This document shows, piece by piece, positions 32,860-44,059 of a DNA stretch of 64,000 nucleotides (the first letter of the stretch is position 1; the number at the start of each line of letters is the position of its first letter). Source of the stretch: Tupaia tana (taxonomy: Eukaryota > Chordata > Mammalia > Scandentia > Tupaiidae); assembly GCA_026018925.1 (NCBI GenBank), contig JAKSZU010000002.1, positions 158,640,400 through 158,704,399 on the forward strand, read 5' to 3'. The translations under genes and the position numbers were made by a program. The notes beneath the pieces were generated by a model that worked only from the letters and a program-made list of their open reading frames with translations, did not search any database and had not been told where the DNA came from.

Positions 32860-33415
32860 TAAACCTTTCTCCTCTGATCCAAACTGTTACCCTATCTTTC
32901 TTCTCTCCATTTATGAAATAGTTGTTTATATTTTTAGTTTCATTCTCCCACCTTCCACTTGGTCTTCTCCAATCTTACCAATATATTGTATTGTTGGCAA
33001 CAAAGTCATAAAAAATAATCTCTTGGGCCACATCTATAATCTGGTGTTTAAAATAGCCAGATTCCACATGGTTGACCCTACGGTTCCAGTCCTAGACCCA
33101 GCAGCTTGAGAAACATGCCAGGCATGTGTCCCTAGGGTCCCTGCAGGATGTAGAGATGGAAGGGAAGGGACTGCAGCATGACCACTGTCAATGGAGGGTG
33201 CCGGTGGTGGCCCCACTCCCTCTTTTCTCAGGGACATATACACCCTCTTGCAAATATTAAAAAAAAAAACTCTCATATTACTAAAATAAATGGCCATTTC
33301 TCAGTCTTCATCTTACTTAGAATTTTAGCACTTTGACACTGGTGACCACCCTCTCAAATTCCTTTCTTCTCAGAAGTTTGGTTTTTCTTCTTCTTTGCTA
33401 CCTGCATTTCCTCTG
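32860..33415 (+). mobile_element. L2 LINE ORF2 remnant, split by a SINE
   Basis: To the right of the SINE, ACTAAAATAAATGGCCATTTC and TCAGTCTTCATCTTACTTAG closely track the L2 reverse-transcriptase coding phrase (gctaaatccaatggtcaattctcagtcctcatcttacttgacc). The frame is broken. The left part, 32860-33024, is less certain. Confidence 0.5.
33025..33275 (+). mobile_element. tRNA-derived SINE, type B variant, inside L2
   Basis: GGGCCACATCTATAATCTGGTG, CCACATGGTTGACCC, a GTTCCAGTCC B box, ACATGCCAGGCATGTG, GATGGAAGGGAAGGGACTGC and GACATATACACCCTCTTGC, then an A run. It interrupts the L2 remnant. Confidence 0.7.
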
Positions 33416-33544
33416 GCTTTTTTTTTTCCCTACACAATGTGAATGAGCAGATGTTTTCAAATGCAAACTTAGTCTTAATTGTCTGGGAATATTTCTTAGT
33501 ACACAGACATGTATATAAATTTAACTTAATGGGTTTTTTTAACT

Positions 33545-33773
33545 TTATATATTTATTCCTTCCACTAGAGAAAGAGAAGAAAAAGAGAAAAACACACGCT
33601 CCCAATATGATCTTTATGCCATTATTCACTCCAGTCTCAGCCAGCCAGGATCACGGGCACATACACATGCCCAGTGTATATAGGAACAAGGGCTCTGGGA
33701 TGCGAACCTGGGGCCTTCCATATGGCTTCAGCAGTACAGAGAATTTTGTTAGCACCGCACTACCACGGTTGGC
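33545..33773 (-). mobile_element. tRNA-like SINE, type D
   Basis: TATTTATTCCTTCCACTAGAG, a GA-rich run, CACTCCAGTCTCAGCCAGCC, ATCACGGGCACATACACATGCCC and head rc GATGCGAACCTGG, CCATATGGCTTC. Shares CAGTCTCAGCCAGC and CACATGCCCAGTGT with 54757-55010. Confidence 0.65.
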
Positions 33774-33789
33774 CAAGAAGTGTGTCTGT

Positions 33790-33843
33790 GTGTCTGGATA
33801 TAGATAGATATAGATATAGACATAGATAGATATAGAAATACAA
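33790..33843. repeat. (GATA)n-like microsatellite
   Basis: Irregular TAGATA/TATAGA repeats between two type D SINEs. Confidence 0.8.
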
Positions 33844-33867
33844 GAATATATTTCTTAAATGCCATAG

Positions 33868-33878
33868 GACTTGTACAT

Positions 33879-33912
<34 letters not shown>

Positions 33913-34105
33913 CTTTTCAATGGGGCAGGTTATACCATAATCCTTTTCCCTCCAGTTCTTCATCCCATCAGGATCCTGGGCAAGTAAGTGCATGCTCAAC
34001 ATGTTTTCTAGGCTGCCAGGACTGGGACTTGAACCCTGGCTGGCAATATGAGACCCAGCATCCTCTGCACAGTGTTTACCTTCAATGCTATGGGGCTGGC
34101 CCAGA
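33868..34105 (-). mobile_element. tRNA-like SINE, type D
   Basis: A (GA)n tract at 33879-33911, AATCCTTTTCCCTCCAGTTC, CCATCAGGATCCTGGGC, GTGCATGCTCAACATG and head rc CTTGAACCCTGGCTGGC to GGGGCTGGCCC. Similar in order to 7188-7470 and 41050-41388. Confidence 0.65.
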
Positions 34106-34244
34106 AATGTATTTTTATCATGGTCCATGAGGCAATACATGATCTATCCCCTGACTCCCATTCCAACCTCATGTGTAAAATCTTTTCCTTCTTACTTCCC
34201 ACATGCTAGAAAATTAGTCTTTTGATCCTCCAGCTATTCATTCT

Positions 34245-34600
34245 GTCTTTGTTTCCTGGATTTTGCACATATTGTTTCTTCATCTGAAATACGTCCTCCT
34301 ACTTTAGCCCAACTAACTCCCGCTAACTTTAGCTATAATATTATCACTGGAGATGTACCTTACTATTCTTCTCTACCCAAGTTTCCAAACGAAGTCAGAT
34401 ATCCTTGATTATTCCACGGCACTTTTCAGTATGTAGCCATAGATGTATTTGCTATTTCAAAAAATATTTTTCTAATTCATTAAAATGTAAATTCTGTGCA
34501 AGGGGCCACATTTATTTTGTTCATTATGGTGGTCCAGTGTCTAGGTCTCAAACCAAATAAGGAAGAGGTTATTTATTGGATGAATAAATGAATGGTTAAA
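34245..34600 (+). mobile_element. L2 LINE 3' end
   Basis: TTTGCACATATTGTTTCTTC, TACGTCCTCCTACTTTAGCCC, TGTAAATTCTGTGCAAGGGGCC, CCAGTGTCTAGG and TTATTGGATGAATAAATGAATGG track the L2 3'UTR in order, including the terminal TGAATGAATG. Confidence 0.7.
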
Positions 34601-34764
34601 TCGCTACGAGTAGACTGATGTTGCTTGCCAGTTGCTGATCGCGCTCCAGTTCCATGCTATTCAATGTATATATTAACACTACTCAGGACTTCTGATAAAT
34701 ATTATCAAGTCTTTTGGATTTTCTTGAATAATAAATTCTTAAACATATTTGTCATTTACCTCTA

Positions 34765-34880
34765 GACCTGGTCCTTGAGGGTAGGTGTGCATTTTTAGTA
34801 TCCCTAGCTTCCCATAGCTTAACACTGGGTTTATTTCATAGGAATTGCTACATAAAAGTTTGTTGAAGAAATGAAAATAG
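34765..34880 (+). mobile_element. L2 LINE 3' end, second copy
   Basis: GACCTGGTCCTTGAGGGTAGG, ATTTTTAGTATCCCTAGC, AACACTGGGTTTATTTCATAGG and AAGTTTGTTGAAGAAATG repeat the L2 terminal order just past the first copy. Confidence 0.65.
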
Positions 34881-35575
34881 GTAGACAGAGACAGATGCAC
34901 AGATTGCAAAAATGTAACTACAATAACTGGATATATAGTTGGTTTAATCTAGAAGTGAAAGTGAGACTAGTAAGAGAAAAGTTACTGCCTCTCTCTTTTT
35001 TCATAATTCAGTAAACATGAACAAGTAGGGGAGGCTTAGTGCCTCCCAGTTCATTAGTTTCATATTAATAATCTTGACTCGAGTTTGTTATTCCCTAATA
35101 ATGTTAAAATAATAATGATTTTTAATGAAAAGCGAATTTCTGAGTGGATAGAGGTAGGATGTGTTCCTGACATAAGGGACTGTGAGGCCCTTGTCTGGTT
35201 ACTGTTGGGTATTGTCCAATCTCTTTCTCTGAAGAGTGTTAAGAATTGATGACAGTTTAGGCAGAGTTCTGCCTGGAGCCATGGGAACTAATTGGATGAC
35301 CCCTTTACTTATCAGTTTCCACAGAGAAGAGTGTTACAGGAATTCCCCCTAGAGATAGCCCATAGCAACTAGGATAGAATAGTCAGTATCCAGGAACTTC
35401 AATATTCAAGTGTCATGAAATGCATTCCAAAGAAGAGCTTGTTAGTTATCACTATTATTTGAAGAATCTGGAAATGTTGACATTTGATCTAATCTAACCA
35501 TCCTTCATAGCAAGCGTTAAATTGGTATTAGCATTATGGCTTTTCCAGTCCAGTCTGATATAAATCAGTCGACTA
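34881..35575. other. Unannotated sequence
   Basis: No recognisable repeat or exon. Confidence 0.35.
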
Positions 35576-35579
35576 TTTA

Positions 35580-35960
35580 TGGAGTGGTCACAGGGTGTTT
35601 AACATGGCACTAGATGTTTGGAATTAGTAGTCATTCCTTCAGGACTTATCACCTAGTAGGGTAAAAAAAAAAAAAATAGCAGAAATAAAATCTTCACAGG
35701 CAATAGGCTAACTTAGCACATACAGAGAGAGTGCAATCATAGCAGGAGCAAACGTGAACTTTAGTAATTGGGATGAGAAATAGAAAACCCTCATGGAAGA
35801 AATAATGAAAAAGAAGCTTAGAAGCTATACAAAGAGGATGTGTTGTATTTGTCAGATGGAAGTGGGAATTATATTTTAAGCACTTGGAAAGGTTTGAAAG
35901 GCATCTATTTCCAAGAGTGGGAAGGAAGATTGAATTAGCAGACAACAAGACAATGGATGG
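35580..35960 (-). mobile_element. L2 LINE 3' region
   Basis: GGACTTATCACCTAGTAGGG, then ACAGGCAATAGGC, CCCTCATGGAAGAAATAATG and CTTGGAAAGG...CTATTTCCAAGAG recall the reverse-complement L2 3' region (acagtctagtggggg, gaaggcttcctggagg, gggaagggcattccagg). A 14-A run interrupts it at 35663. Confidence 0.45.
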
Positions 35961-36109
35961 AATTAGTGGGAACAGAGTGTGCCCACTGGGTTTAATAAAT
36001 TGGTCTTTTGAGATGTCTGTCTGGGCTACTTTTATACATACACACAGTATCCTCGGTTAGGTGACAGCTGTTTTCGCAAGAGCATGGTTCTATTGGACAC
36101 CGCCTATAT

Positions 36110-36260
36110 CTGACCTCCCATGGTAGCATTAAGATCAGATTCAGTTCGGTTGAAAGTTTGAGTTTATAACTCAGTTCAGCCATATTCAGTACTAGGTGTG
36201 TGACTTCAGGTAAGCTACTTCAATTCTCCAGGCTTCAGCTTCCTCCCCAAACTAAAATAG
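36110..36260 (+). mobile_element. MIR SINE
   Basis: GTGTGTGACTTCAGGTAAGC, TACTTCAATTCTCCAGGCTTCAG and CTTCCTCCCCAAACTAAAATAG follow the MIR core (ctgtgtgaccttgggcaagtcacttaacctctctgagcctcagtttcctcatctgtaaaat). Confidence 0.75.
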
Positions 36261-39200
36261 TTAAATTAGACAGAGGTTCTCAACAGTAGCAGTAACTCCA
36301 TAGAAATTTGTAGAACTGCAATTTTTGGTTTAACAAATGTTTGAATGTCATCTAGTGGAAGACAGCCAAGAATACTAAACACCTGGCAATAAATAGGACA
36401 TTGGGGATGGAGGGAGAAGACCCACAACATCTCAGATTACTGAGGGTAAGTTTTCAACAGGGATTTAATCATCCAAGCCTATATCTAACTCCATTTCATT
36501 AGGAACAAAATCTTTTGACAAAGTCTTATCGTATGTAAAGATTTCTAGACATGCTATAACTACATAAGAACTATATAAACCATATAGGAAAAAACACTCT
36601 GCTTTGTTTAAATTTTTTCCTAAAATTTGGTCATCATTTCAGAAAAATCATGTCACTAGCAGTCATAGTTTTTGAGTTGCCCATGTATTTATCAGCCTGT
36701 ATAGTTACAAGACCGAAATTAATTTACAGTGTTTGCTATTGCAGTTTCATAGGAGTATTTGCCTATTAAAATACACATTTTAAGAATTACTTTCTTCTTT
36801 CTCCTCATATTACTGTATCATATTAGTTTTTTGAAATTATTATGAGGTTATATTTTCTATGAATTTCATTTCACAGGGTTTTTATAATAAACTATTTGGT
36901 GTAAAAGGGAGCTTTGATTCTAATGGGGTTGAGAACCAGAGGATTGGACTATCTCAAATAAATTTAAACTCTCAAATCCATGGGCTTACAAGTTTCACTT
37001 TGATCTATAAGGAAGAAGAAACTCAAATTATTTTCACTAGTGATGTTCAACTCAATGTCTGAATTCCAGAAGAGAGGAATAACAGAAGCAGACTATGTAT
37101 TTATTTCAGCATTCTTTCCACTTAGTACAAATGAGATGAAAGACAGAGGTGTAATCAGGAGGACACTCGTTGAGTGTCCATGGTACCAGCGACTAAAAGA
37201 GAGATCTTGAAAAAATGAGAAAACATTTGTTGCTCTAATGACAATTTATAGATATATACTCCATTCCAAGACAATGGATTTCCTTTCCTTTAAAGAAAGA
37301 AAAACTGTACTTTTGTTAAAAGCTAAAATTTTTTTCCTATTATACTCAAATTCCGTTCAATATTAGAAGAAGGAACAGGAGATCAAAGCGTTCTGATCTA
37401 TCAAAGCACATGTCACATTTCATTATTTTCACTATTTTGACATCCAGATAGTTCCCTTCCCCACGCCTCCTGTATACACACACATACACACCAATCATTA
37501 AAGTAATTGAGTCAGGCAAGACCAGACCACCTCTATGGGGATAATGTTGAAAGGTTTTCTAAATATGGTGGCATACAAATATTTTAGCAGTATGATCAAT
37601 AAGTTCCATTCTATAGGGCTTTTTAATTTGCACATGTCACTCCTTGAGTGTAAAACACAATACAATTGAGCTTTTTACAGTCAAATGCCTCAATTTTTGT
37701 TTCATATTTCACTTCTGAAATATGATCATCTACTAAAACAAAACCTACAGGGCAGACATTTTCCCATTTTGCAAATCAAGCAGAAGCATAAATGTTTGCC
37801 CGAATCTCTGGCAGTTCTGTGCTAGGCATTTCTCATCTCTCTGATAATGTGACCTTCAAATGACAGAACTGGATCAAGAATAACACATTTTGATGGTCCT
37901 TGTAAAAGTAATGGAGCTGTTGTCAAAAGCACCCAGGATGGTCATGAAACTTGAATACATAGTAGGTGTTGTGGGGATAGAAGCAGGAGCTAATTTTTTC
38001 ACTGTAAACGTTTCCCTCTTCCTAGTTTTTAACTTGCAAAAATTATTTAACATCCAGTTTCAAGTGATTAAAAAAAATGAGCAATGACATTGGGCCAATG
38101 AAATTGTTACAATCGAAAGAAAGATGTAAAGGGCTTAGTAACACCATTAGGGCATGTTCATGGCATACTGACCAGACACAATTATGCACTCATACAGCAA
38201 TTTTATTCACTATTCACTCTATGCAAAATAATATGTGTTAAGAGATATTTTAAAATATGTTTTATCTGAGAAAAATAAAACAAAATATAAAGCGTTATTC
38301 AGAAAAAAAAACCTCTCGGTTCAGTTGAATGAACTAGAAATATTTGAAGGAGCATATGCTTAATGTTCTATTTCATACCATACATTTGTCTATTGATAAT
38401 TTCAGTTTTAGGATGATTGTAAAAGGCTTCTTGGAAGAGGTGTTATTTGAATTACACAAAGAGAAATGAGTAGTGAATCTGCAAATGGCATTCTGGTCAG
38501 ATGGAATTGCATAAAAATAAGAACTCTGAAATGTTCTCTGGAGAATAAGAAATAGTTTTATTTGACTCTTGGGTAGAGCTGTTTTTGAAAAGAAGACCAA
38601 AAGCTAGGTTCATAGCAATGCCCAGAGGAAAAAAAATAAAGAAATAACACATCTGTGTTTCATTTAGTAGATAATTAAAACCAATAGAGCATGTACTCAA
38701 AATTTTTAGAAAACCAAATCAGCATGGTGAATATGGCGTTTCTGTTCTTCTCAAGCATGTGCTCTGGAATTGATAAATTTCAATAATTCTGTGATGCTTT
38801 GTCTGATGCCAATGATTCCCAAATACTGGATTAATTCATCTATCATTTCTCTCAGTTCCTGTTTCCTGTATAAAGAATGCTGTTCCTGATGTCAGTATAA
38901 AGGATACTTCAGTTTTGGAAAGGAGTCTATTATTACCTGAGTGTATGACATACCCAACGAACGTTTTGAGCAAAATTCAACACTTGATTCTATCCTTCTA
39001 CTCACAGTTGAACCAAGCATGACCAACTCACAGGCTTGTCAGAGGCCTCTGTGGCTGGCAGCTGGAGCTCTGCTCCTGGTCTAGAGGAACCGATAGACCA
39101 ATTAGGCTCTCCCTTAGTGGTTTCAATGAAGGACTTATAGGTAAAGTGTGGAAGAGGGCACAGAAGTCAAGAAAGAGAGAAGAGAGTCACCAAAACTTAG

Positions 39201-39340
39201 AATTAGGAAGAGACAAGCATCTCTAAGCCATGATCCTGGCTGGTTAGGAAGACTGGAGTGAAGATTATAGCAGGAGACCCTGTGGAGGGTACTTGTCTTT
39301 CTCTCTCTCACAAGAAAGAAATAAGCTTTTCAAAAAGGAT
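36261..39340. other. SINE-poor AT-rich block
   Basis: About 3 kb without a type A-D SINE. A possible minus-strand MIR remnant lies at 37760-37835 (CCATTTTGCAAATCAAGC, GTTTGCCCGAATC). Short frames (36859-37062, 37890-38087, 38373-38700) have no domain. No gene is supported. Confidence 0.4.
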
Positions 39341-39344
39341 TAAC

Positions 39345-39605
39345 TGGGGCCAGCAGGTGGTATAATGGTTAAGGTACTGGACTCCAATGTGGTCAACTGC
39401 GCTTCAAGTCCCAGACTTGGTGGCTTGAAACTCATGCTCGGGGCATGTGCATGCATGCCAGAAATCTCAAGAGGAAAATGGAAAGGAAGGGACTGTGGTG
39501 TGGTCATCCACCTGGGGGGATGATTTTTCACTTTCTGTTTCTTTCTCTCGGGTAAGCACATGTCCCCTATAGCAACAATCTCTCTAAGGGGGTGGGGGAG
39601 GGAGA
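39345..39605 (+). mobile_element. tRNA-derived SINE, type B
   Basis: GGGGCCAGCAGGTGGTATAATGGTTAAGG, CTTCAAGTCCCAGACTTGGTGG, CATGTGCATGCATGCC, CAAGAGGAAAATGGAAAGG, TTTCACTTTCTG and CCCCTATAGC. The tail is GGGGGTGGGGGAGGGAG instead of poly(A). Head is intermediate between types B and C. Confidence 0.85.
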
Positions 39606-39859
39606 ATTAACCTATAAGTCTGACTGCTATCGTTGAAAAGTCTGTTTCTCATTTTGGCCCTTGCCTGACAGTTGGGATCTAGGATTTCTAGAATGTTCCC
39701 ACTGCCTAAAGTCATGAGAGTGGCTCTCTGTGCCAATAATAATGTATGCTGAATACCTGCCTTTCTCCTGGGACCCTAGAACTGTGGTAGGTGCCAGGCC
39801 GAGGCTGCTTTTGTGAGCATCTCCCAATACAAACCCTGAACACTGAATCTCTAGTGATT

Positions 39860-40140
39860 TTTCCTGGCAGACAATATTTCACGCATGTCTTTCCAGTTCA
39901 TTGATGGGAGAAGCAATTGCATACCATGTGAATGCACTGGGAGAAGAAACTGTGCCTGATGCCTCCAGATTTCTTGACTTCACGCACCTTTTCTTTGGCT
40001 GGTTTTGCTTTGTATCCTTTTGCTTTAATAAACTATGGATTTGAGTATGACTATAAGGTGAGTCTTGTGAGTCCTCCTTGTGAAACATTGAGCCTGGAGG
40101 TGGTCCTGGGAACCCTGACACACACAACTCATGACAAGAT
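39860..40140 (+). mobile_element. Ancient LTR-like repeat
   Basis: CTTCACGCACCTTTTCTTTGGC, TTGTATCCTTTTGCTTTAATAAAC (with AATAAA), GAGTATGACTATAAGG and GAGCCTGGAGGTGGTCCTGGG resemble a common mammalian repeat with a poly(A) signal before its end. I cannot name the family. Confidence 0.45.
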
Positions 40141-40405
40141 TGGGACGACCATTCATTTGTATGTCTGTAGCTTAGGAAACATGAAAAATAAGAACAGATT
40201 TGGATGCCAATGATCTGTACTTGGTGCTAGGTGGTGAAAAAATTATTACCAGAGATTCATGGTAATTTGAATAACTGAATAGCTTTCAGTTACATTCTAG
40301 ACTTCATGAAGACTCTCTATACAGAAATTAAAATCTCGTATTTTATTTACCAAAAACTCTTGCCACTTAAGGTAAGCCATACAAGGCTCTAATTACAAAA
40401 TGAGC
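40141..40405. other. Unannotated sequence
   Basis: Nothing recognised. Confidence 0.3.
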
Positions 40406-40407
40406 CT

Positions 40408-40664
40408 AAGGACCAGCAGTTAGCGTAATGGCTATGTCGCTGGACTCCCATGTAGTCGACCGCGGTTCAAGTCCTGGACCCGGTAGCTTAAACTCACGCC
40501 GAGCGTGTGTGTGTGTGTGCCCAAGATCCCAAGAGGACAATGGAGGAGAAGGGATTGCAGTGTGGCCATCCCCCCTGGGGGGTGATTTCTCACTTTCTGT
40601 CTCTCTGTCTCTCTCTCTCTTTCTGGTGAGCACACGCACCCTGTAGCAAAGAAAAAGAAAAATT
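40408..40664 (+). mobile_element. tRNA-derived SINE, type A
   Basis: A box TAGCGTAATGG intact; B box GGTTCAAGTCC. CTCACGCCGAGCGTGTGTGTG, CAAGATCCCAAGAGGAC, GGAGGAGAAGGGATTGC, CACGCACCCTGTAGC and a short AAAGAAAAAGAAAAA tail. Target-site duplication not clear. Confidence 0.92.
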
Positions 40665-41050
40665 AACAGTTGCCAAAGAAAATCATAGAGCCACTAACGT
40701 GATTCTGCTACCCATGTGTGGCTTACAACGTCAGTAGTGCTTTTGGTGATACCCAGAAATGTTTTGTTTTACCCTTATTCATCATCCTTTTGCACTATCT
40801 TAGCATACCTTCTAAGCATCACTTCTGTTAGAACTTCAAACATCAACCTCCACCCCATGATATATATATTTTTTCTTTTCAGGAGAACTTGATCTCTTTG
40901 AAGAGAATAAAGTCCAGCAGAGAGATATCTTCCACCACCAAACTAACCTGCAGTAATCCTGTCCTAACTGCCTTACCTTTAATTCCATAACAAGAATTTT
41001 TCTTGCCAAATGAAGTTGAGGACTTATTTTCATTAACTTCTATCCCTATA

Positions 41051-41085
<35 letters not shown>

Positions 41086-41128
41086 CTCGCTCTCTCTCTC
41101 TCTTCCTCCTTCCCTCCCTCCCTCCCCT
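41051..41128. repeat. (CT)n/(CCCT)n tract
   Basis: TCTCTC repeat with two TCGC interruptions near 41082-41090, followed by TTCCTCCTTCCCTCCCTCC. Confidence 0.95.
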
Positions 41129-41269
41129 CCTTTTCTCCTTCTTTTCTTTTTTCTTGTTTTAGTTGCCAGAGGGTACTTGTGCTTGTGAGACAGAGAAAAA
41201 GCACTCCACGATGGGGTGTGGTTATACTGCAATCCTTTTCATCTGTTCTACCATCCTGTCAGGACTTTG

Positions 41270-41271
<2 letters not shown>

Positions 41272-41308
<37 letters not shown>
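41272..41308. repeat. (CA)n microsatellite
   Basis: Pure CA repeat, about 18 units, within the type D SINE. Confidence 0.97.
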
Positions 41309-41310
<2 letters not shown>

Positions 41311-41589
41311 GGTTAGAACTGGGGCCAGCCATGTGGGATCTGGCTCCCTATCCACAGAGCTTAGCTGCGGTGCTGCAGAGCTGGCCCCTATCTTCTATCT
41401 CCTCCAAGCCTCGACTCTCTCCAACAGCTTTTCTTTCCTAATATGTTTCATTTCTTCTTTCTACAGTGTCTTCTGTGTTCACAAAACATTTAAAGCTCAT
41501 TTTCCCCTAACAAAACAAAGCAATACAAACAAAAAGAAAAGTCTTCATTTGATACAAGCTACCACTCTACAAAAATTTTGAGAGAAGGT

Positions 41590-42365
41590 CCATAATCGGC
41601 TTTCACTTACTTCAACATTATTCATTTCTTGACTTCTTCCCCAATGCCTTTACTCAAAGACTAGTTAACAGCACAATTCAGTAGCCCCTTTCAGTCCTGG
41701 TTATGCCTGTATTTGACTCCACTGATCTCTTCAATCCTTGAAGCTTTCTCCTTCCACCCATTCCTAACTTCACTCCATACTCCTTTTCCTCCGCCTTCTC
41801 TGATGTCCTCATTAACTCCCCCGCTTCTGCTTGCCTTGCCATGACTGAGCCCTTCCTGGTCCTTCAGTTTTCTTACATGAGGTATCTTGTGTGAGAGATG
41901 TCATGTCTCTTTCTTTTTTTTTTTTTTTTTTTGGAGAGGTTTTTTGCTATAGGGCACGTGCACTTGCCAGAAAGACAGAGACAGAAAGTGAGAAATCGCC
42001 CCCCAGGGGAGATGGCCACGCACAATTCCTTCTCCTCCATTCTCCTCTCAGGATCTTGGGCATACATGCACACATGCCCAGTGTGAGTTTAAGCCACCAG
42101 GTCCAGAACTCGAACCATGGTCGGCTACATGGGAGTTCAGCAACTTAGCCATTACACCAACTGCTGGTCCCAGAGAGATGTCATCTCTTAGCGTGTGTTC
42201 TCTAATTCCTCCCAGAGCTCCTATGCCACCGACCTCTGATGACTCCCAGACTTACACATCTTCAGCTCAGTGTTTCCTACTGTGCTCTGGGTATATCATT
42301 TCAACAGCTCCCTGGATTTTCCTACTGTGCCAACATGTTAAGGTAACTTGTCTACAACTAAATCC
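41590..42365 (+). mobile_element. L2 LINE ORF2 (reverse transcriptase) remnant
   Basis: The part from 42185 on follows the L2 RT coding order: AGAGCTCCTATGCC, then ACC TCT GAT GAC TCC CAG at 42232-42249, the place of the YADD box (here reading T-S-D-D), then CTTACACATCTTCAGCTCAG. The left part (41590-41892) is weaker. Many frame breaks; no function. Split by the type A SINE at 41905. Confidence 0.5.
41893..42184 (-). mobile_element. Young type A SINE with 12-bp target-site duplication
   Basis: GAGAGATGTCAT at 41893-41904 and 42173-42184. A 17-20 nt T run, GGAGAGGTTTTTTGCTATAGGGC, CTTCTCCTCCATTCTCCTC and head rc to AACTGCTGGTCCC. It disrupts the L2 remnant around it. Confidence 0.94.
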
Positions 42366-42680
42366 AGTGTTTTTTTAATGAGTCCTTATTCCTTTATTTT
42401 TGATCTGGTTAACAAGATAGCATTTGCATTTTACCAAGCTAGAAAATTACATTCTCAACCTCTGTATTCCATGTGCAATTAATCATAAATCCTATTAGTA
42501 CCCCGTCACATTCCCAAACTATGGTGTTCCATCTCTGTAACCATATCCTTAATGTATTTCCTAACCATTTCCTTAAAATATTTCCTAACCTTTATTCTAG
42601 AAAATTGTAAGACCTTTCTTTTCTTGCCACTCCTTGTTACCTGCTATACCCTATCCTCCACTAAGTCATCAGAGGTATCA
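42366..42680. other. Unannotated sequence
   Basis: Contains a local near-repeat (CCTTAATGTATTTCCTAACC / CCTTAAAATATTTCCTAACC at about 42547-42592). No gene. Confidence 0.35.
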
Positions 42681-42682
42681 TG

Positions 42683-43135
42683 CTAAAAGAGTAGTTATGG
42701 TAGGCCAGCAGACGATGTGGTAGTTAAGTGGCTGGACTCCCACAGAGCTGACCATAGTTCATGTCCTAGACCTGGCAGAAGAAGGGATTGTAGTATGGCC
42801 ATCCTCCCTGGGGGGGTCATTTCTCTTTCCCTCTCCTGTCTCTCTCTGTCTCTTTGGTGAGTACTCACTCCCTATGGCAAAAATATTTTTTTTAAAAAAA
42901 GTAATTATGGGCTCAGGGTTTCCAAACAAATTGTTTAGGTTTGAATTCAAATTATATCACTGTCTTACTATACAACTGGGCAGATAACATGCCAATTCTG
43001 TGCCTATCTATAGAATAGAATATTAAGAATAGAATAGAATATTAAGAATAGTTATGAATATTAAATTGGTTAATATATGTAAAGTGTCTATAATAGTGTC
43101 TGACTTCCATAAGTAAGCAATAAGATATTACATTT
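42683..43135 (+). mobile_element. MIR SINE, split by a SINE
   Basis: To the right of the SINE: GTTTAGGTTTGAATTCAAAT, TCACTGTCTTACTATACAAC, AATTCTGTGCC and TTAAATTGGTTAATATATGTAAAGTG, in MIR order (ggttcaaatcc, ttactagctgtgtgac, ctctgtgcc, attaaatgagttaatacatgtaaagcg). A 19-nt tandem duplication (ATAGAATAGAATATTAAGA) lies inside it at about 43010-43046. Confidence 0.7.
42691..42910 (+). mobile_element. tRNA-derived SINE, type B, internally deleted
   Basis: Target-site duplication GTAGTTATGG / GTAATTATGG (42691-42700, 42901-42910). The head GGCCAGCAGACGATGTGGTAG and GACCTGGC pass directly to AGAAGAAGGGATTG, so the GC-rich middle is missing. CT tract, TCCCTATGGC and A run follow. Confidence 0.88.
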
Positions 43136-43715
43136 AATTCTTTGCCTAAAAAACTGTTACATTTATTTTGATCTCAAACAAAACCCATAACATGTTCTTG
43201 ATGCATACTACAATTACAAAAATAACTGCTTCTTTATTTGGGGTCTGAAGTTTCATGATTTCCAATTTTTATTATAGAATATATCACATCAGAGGTCTTT
43301 CTTCAGGAGAATGTGAGCTCTAGATCAAATTCATCTCATAATGCCTAGAATGAATGAGTGAATCGTGAAACCTTAGTGGTAGGCCATTTTATTCGGCCTA
43401 AGTTCAGAACTACATTTTTCTGAAGCATTTGTGGTAGGTAAAAATGTCAAAAAACAACATGAAGTTAAACAAATAAATATCAAAGAAGAATATAGAACTA
43501 AACTGTGACCATTAAAAGTGAGTATGCAGGCTCTCTCTAAATCTTTCAGAAAACACTAAGTACAGGATGTTTGAAAACTATTGTGAGAACAACAACTGAA
43601 ATACTGCTTTGAACAGACATTTATTGAGTACCGAGTGACCGATAGTATTGAAAATAGGCATAATTAGATGAATAAACAATGAAATTCTAAAAAAATTCTA
43701 ATAAAATAAACACAT
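43136..43715. other. Unannotated AT-rich sequence
   Basis: No repeat or gene recognised. Confidence 0.35.
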
Positions 43716-43717
43716 TC

Positions 43718-44059
43718 TATTGGGTTGTCAGGATTTCATGATGGGTAAAGTCTTTTTACAAGCAAAATAAGAAATAGTGATCGACTGTTTAAAAAATAAT
43801 TGGAATAATAATAATAATGATTGATAAAAACAATGAAAAGATATTGAATGATGAAGTGGGGAGATTACTGTCTCTGTATTGACTGACATGCATGGCATTC
43901 CTTTTTGAAAAAGCAATGTAATACACTGTAAAGTTATATGCAATCCAATGTAATATAAACAAGATTATGATGATAAAAAAATAAATAAAAAGAAACAAAA
44001 GTCATGATGTATTTTTTTCATGTTTTTCTAGCAAAAATGCATCTCCCAATAACCCAATA
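43718..44059. mobile_element. Mariner-type MITE split by a 258-bp insertion
   Basis: Outer ends TTGGGTTGTCAGG (from 43720) and AACCCAA (to 44057) with TA on both sides. TCATGATG, part of the MITE end, is present at 43736-43743 and again at 44002-44009. The sequence between, 43744-44001, ends A-rich (AATAAATAAAAAGAAACAAAA). This fits an A-tailed insertion with an 8-bp target-site duplication. The right inverted end is partly deleted. Confidence 0.65.

Larger units (their letters stand above)
41050..41388 (-). mobile_element. tRNA-like SINE, type D, with expanded CT and CA tracts
   Basis: CT repeat 41051-41128, CCAGAGGGTACTTGTGC, GCAATCCTTTTCATCTGTTC, CCATCCTGTCAGGAC, a (CA)n run at 41272-41308, then head rc GAACTGGGGCCAGCC, CATGTGGGATCTGGC to GCTGGCCCC. 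Confidence 0.7.
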
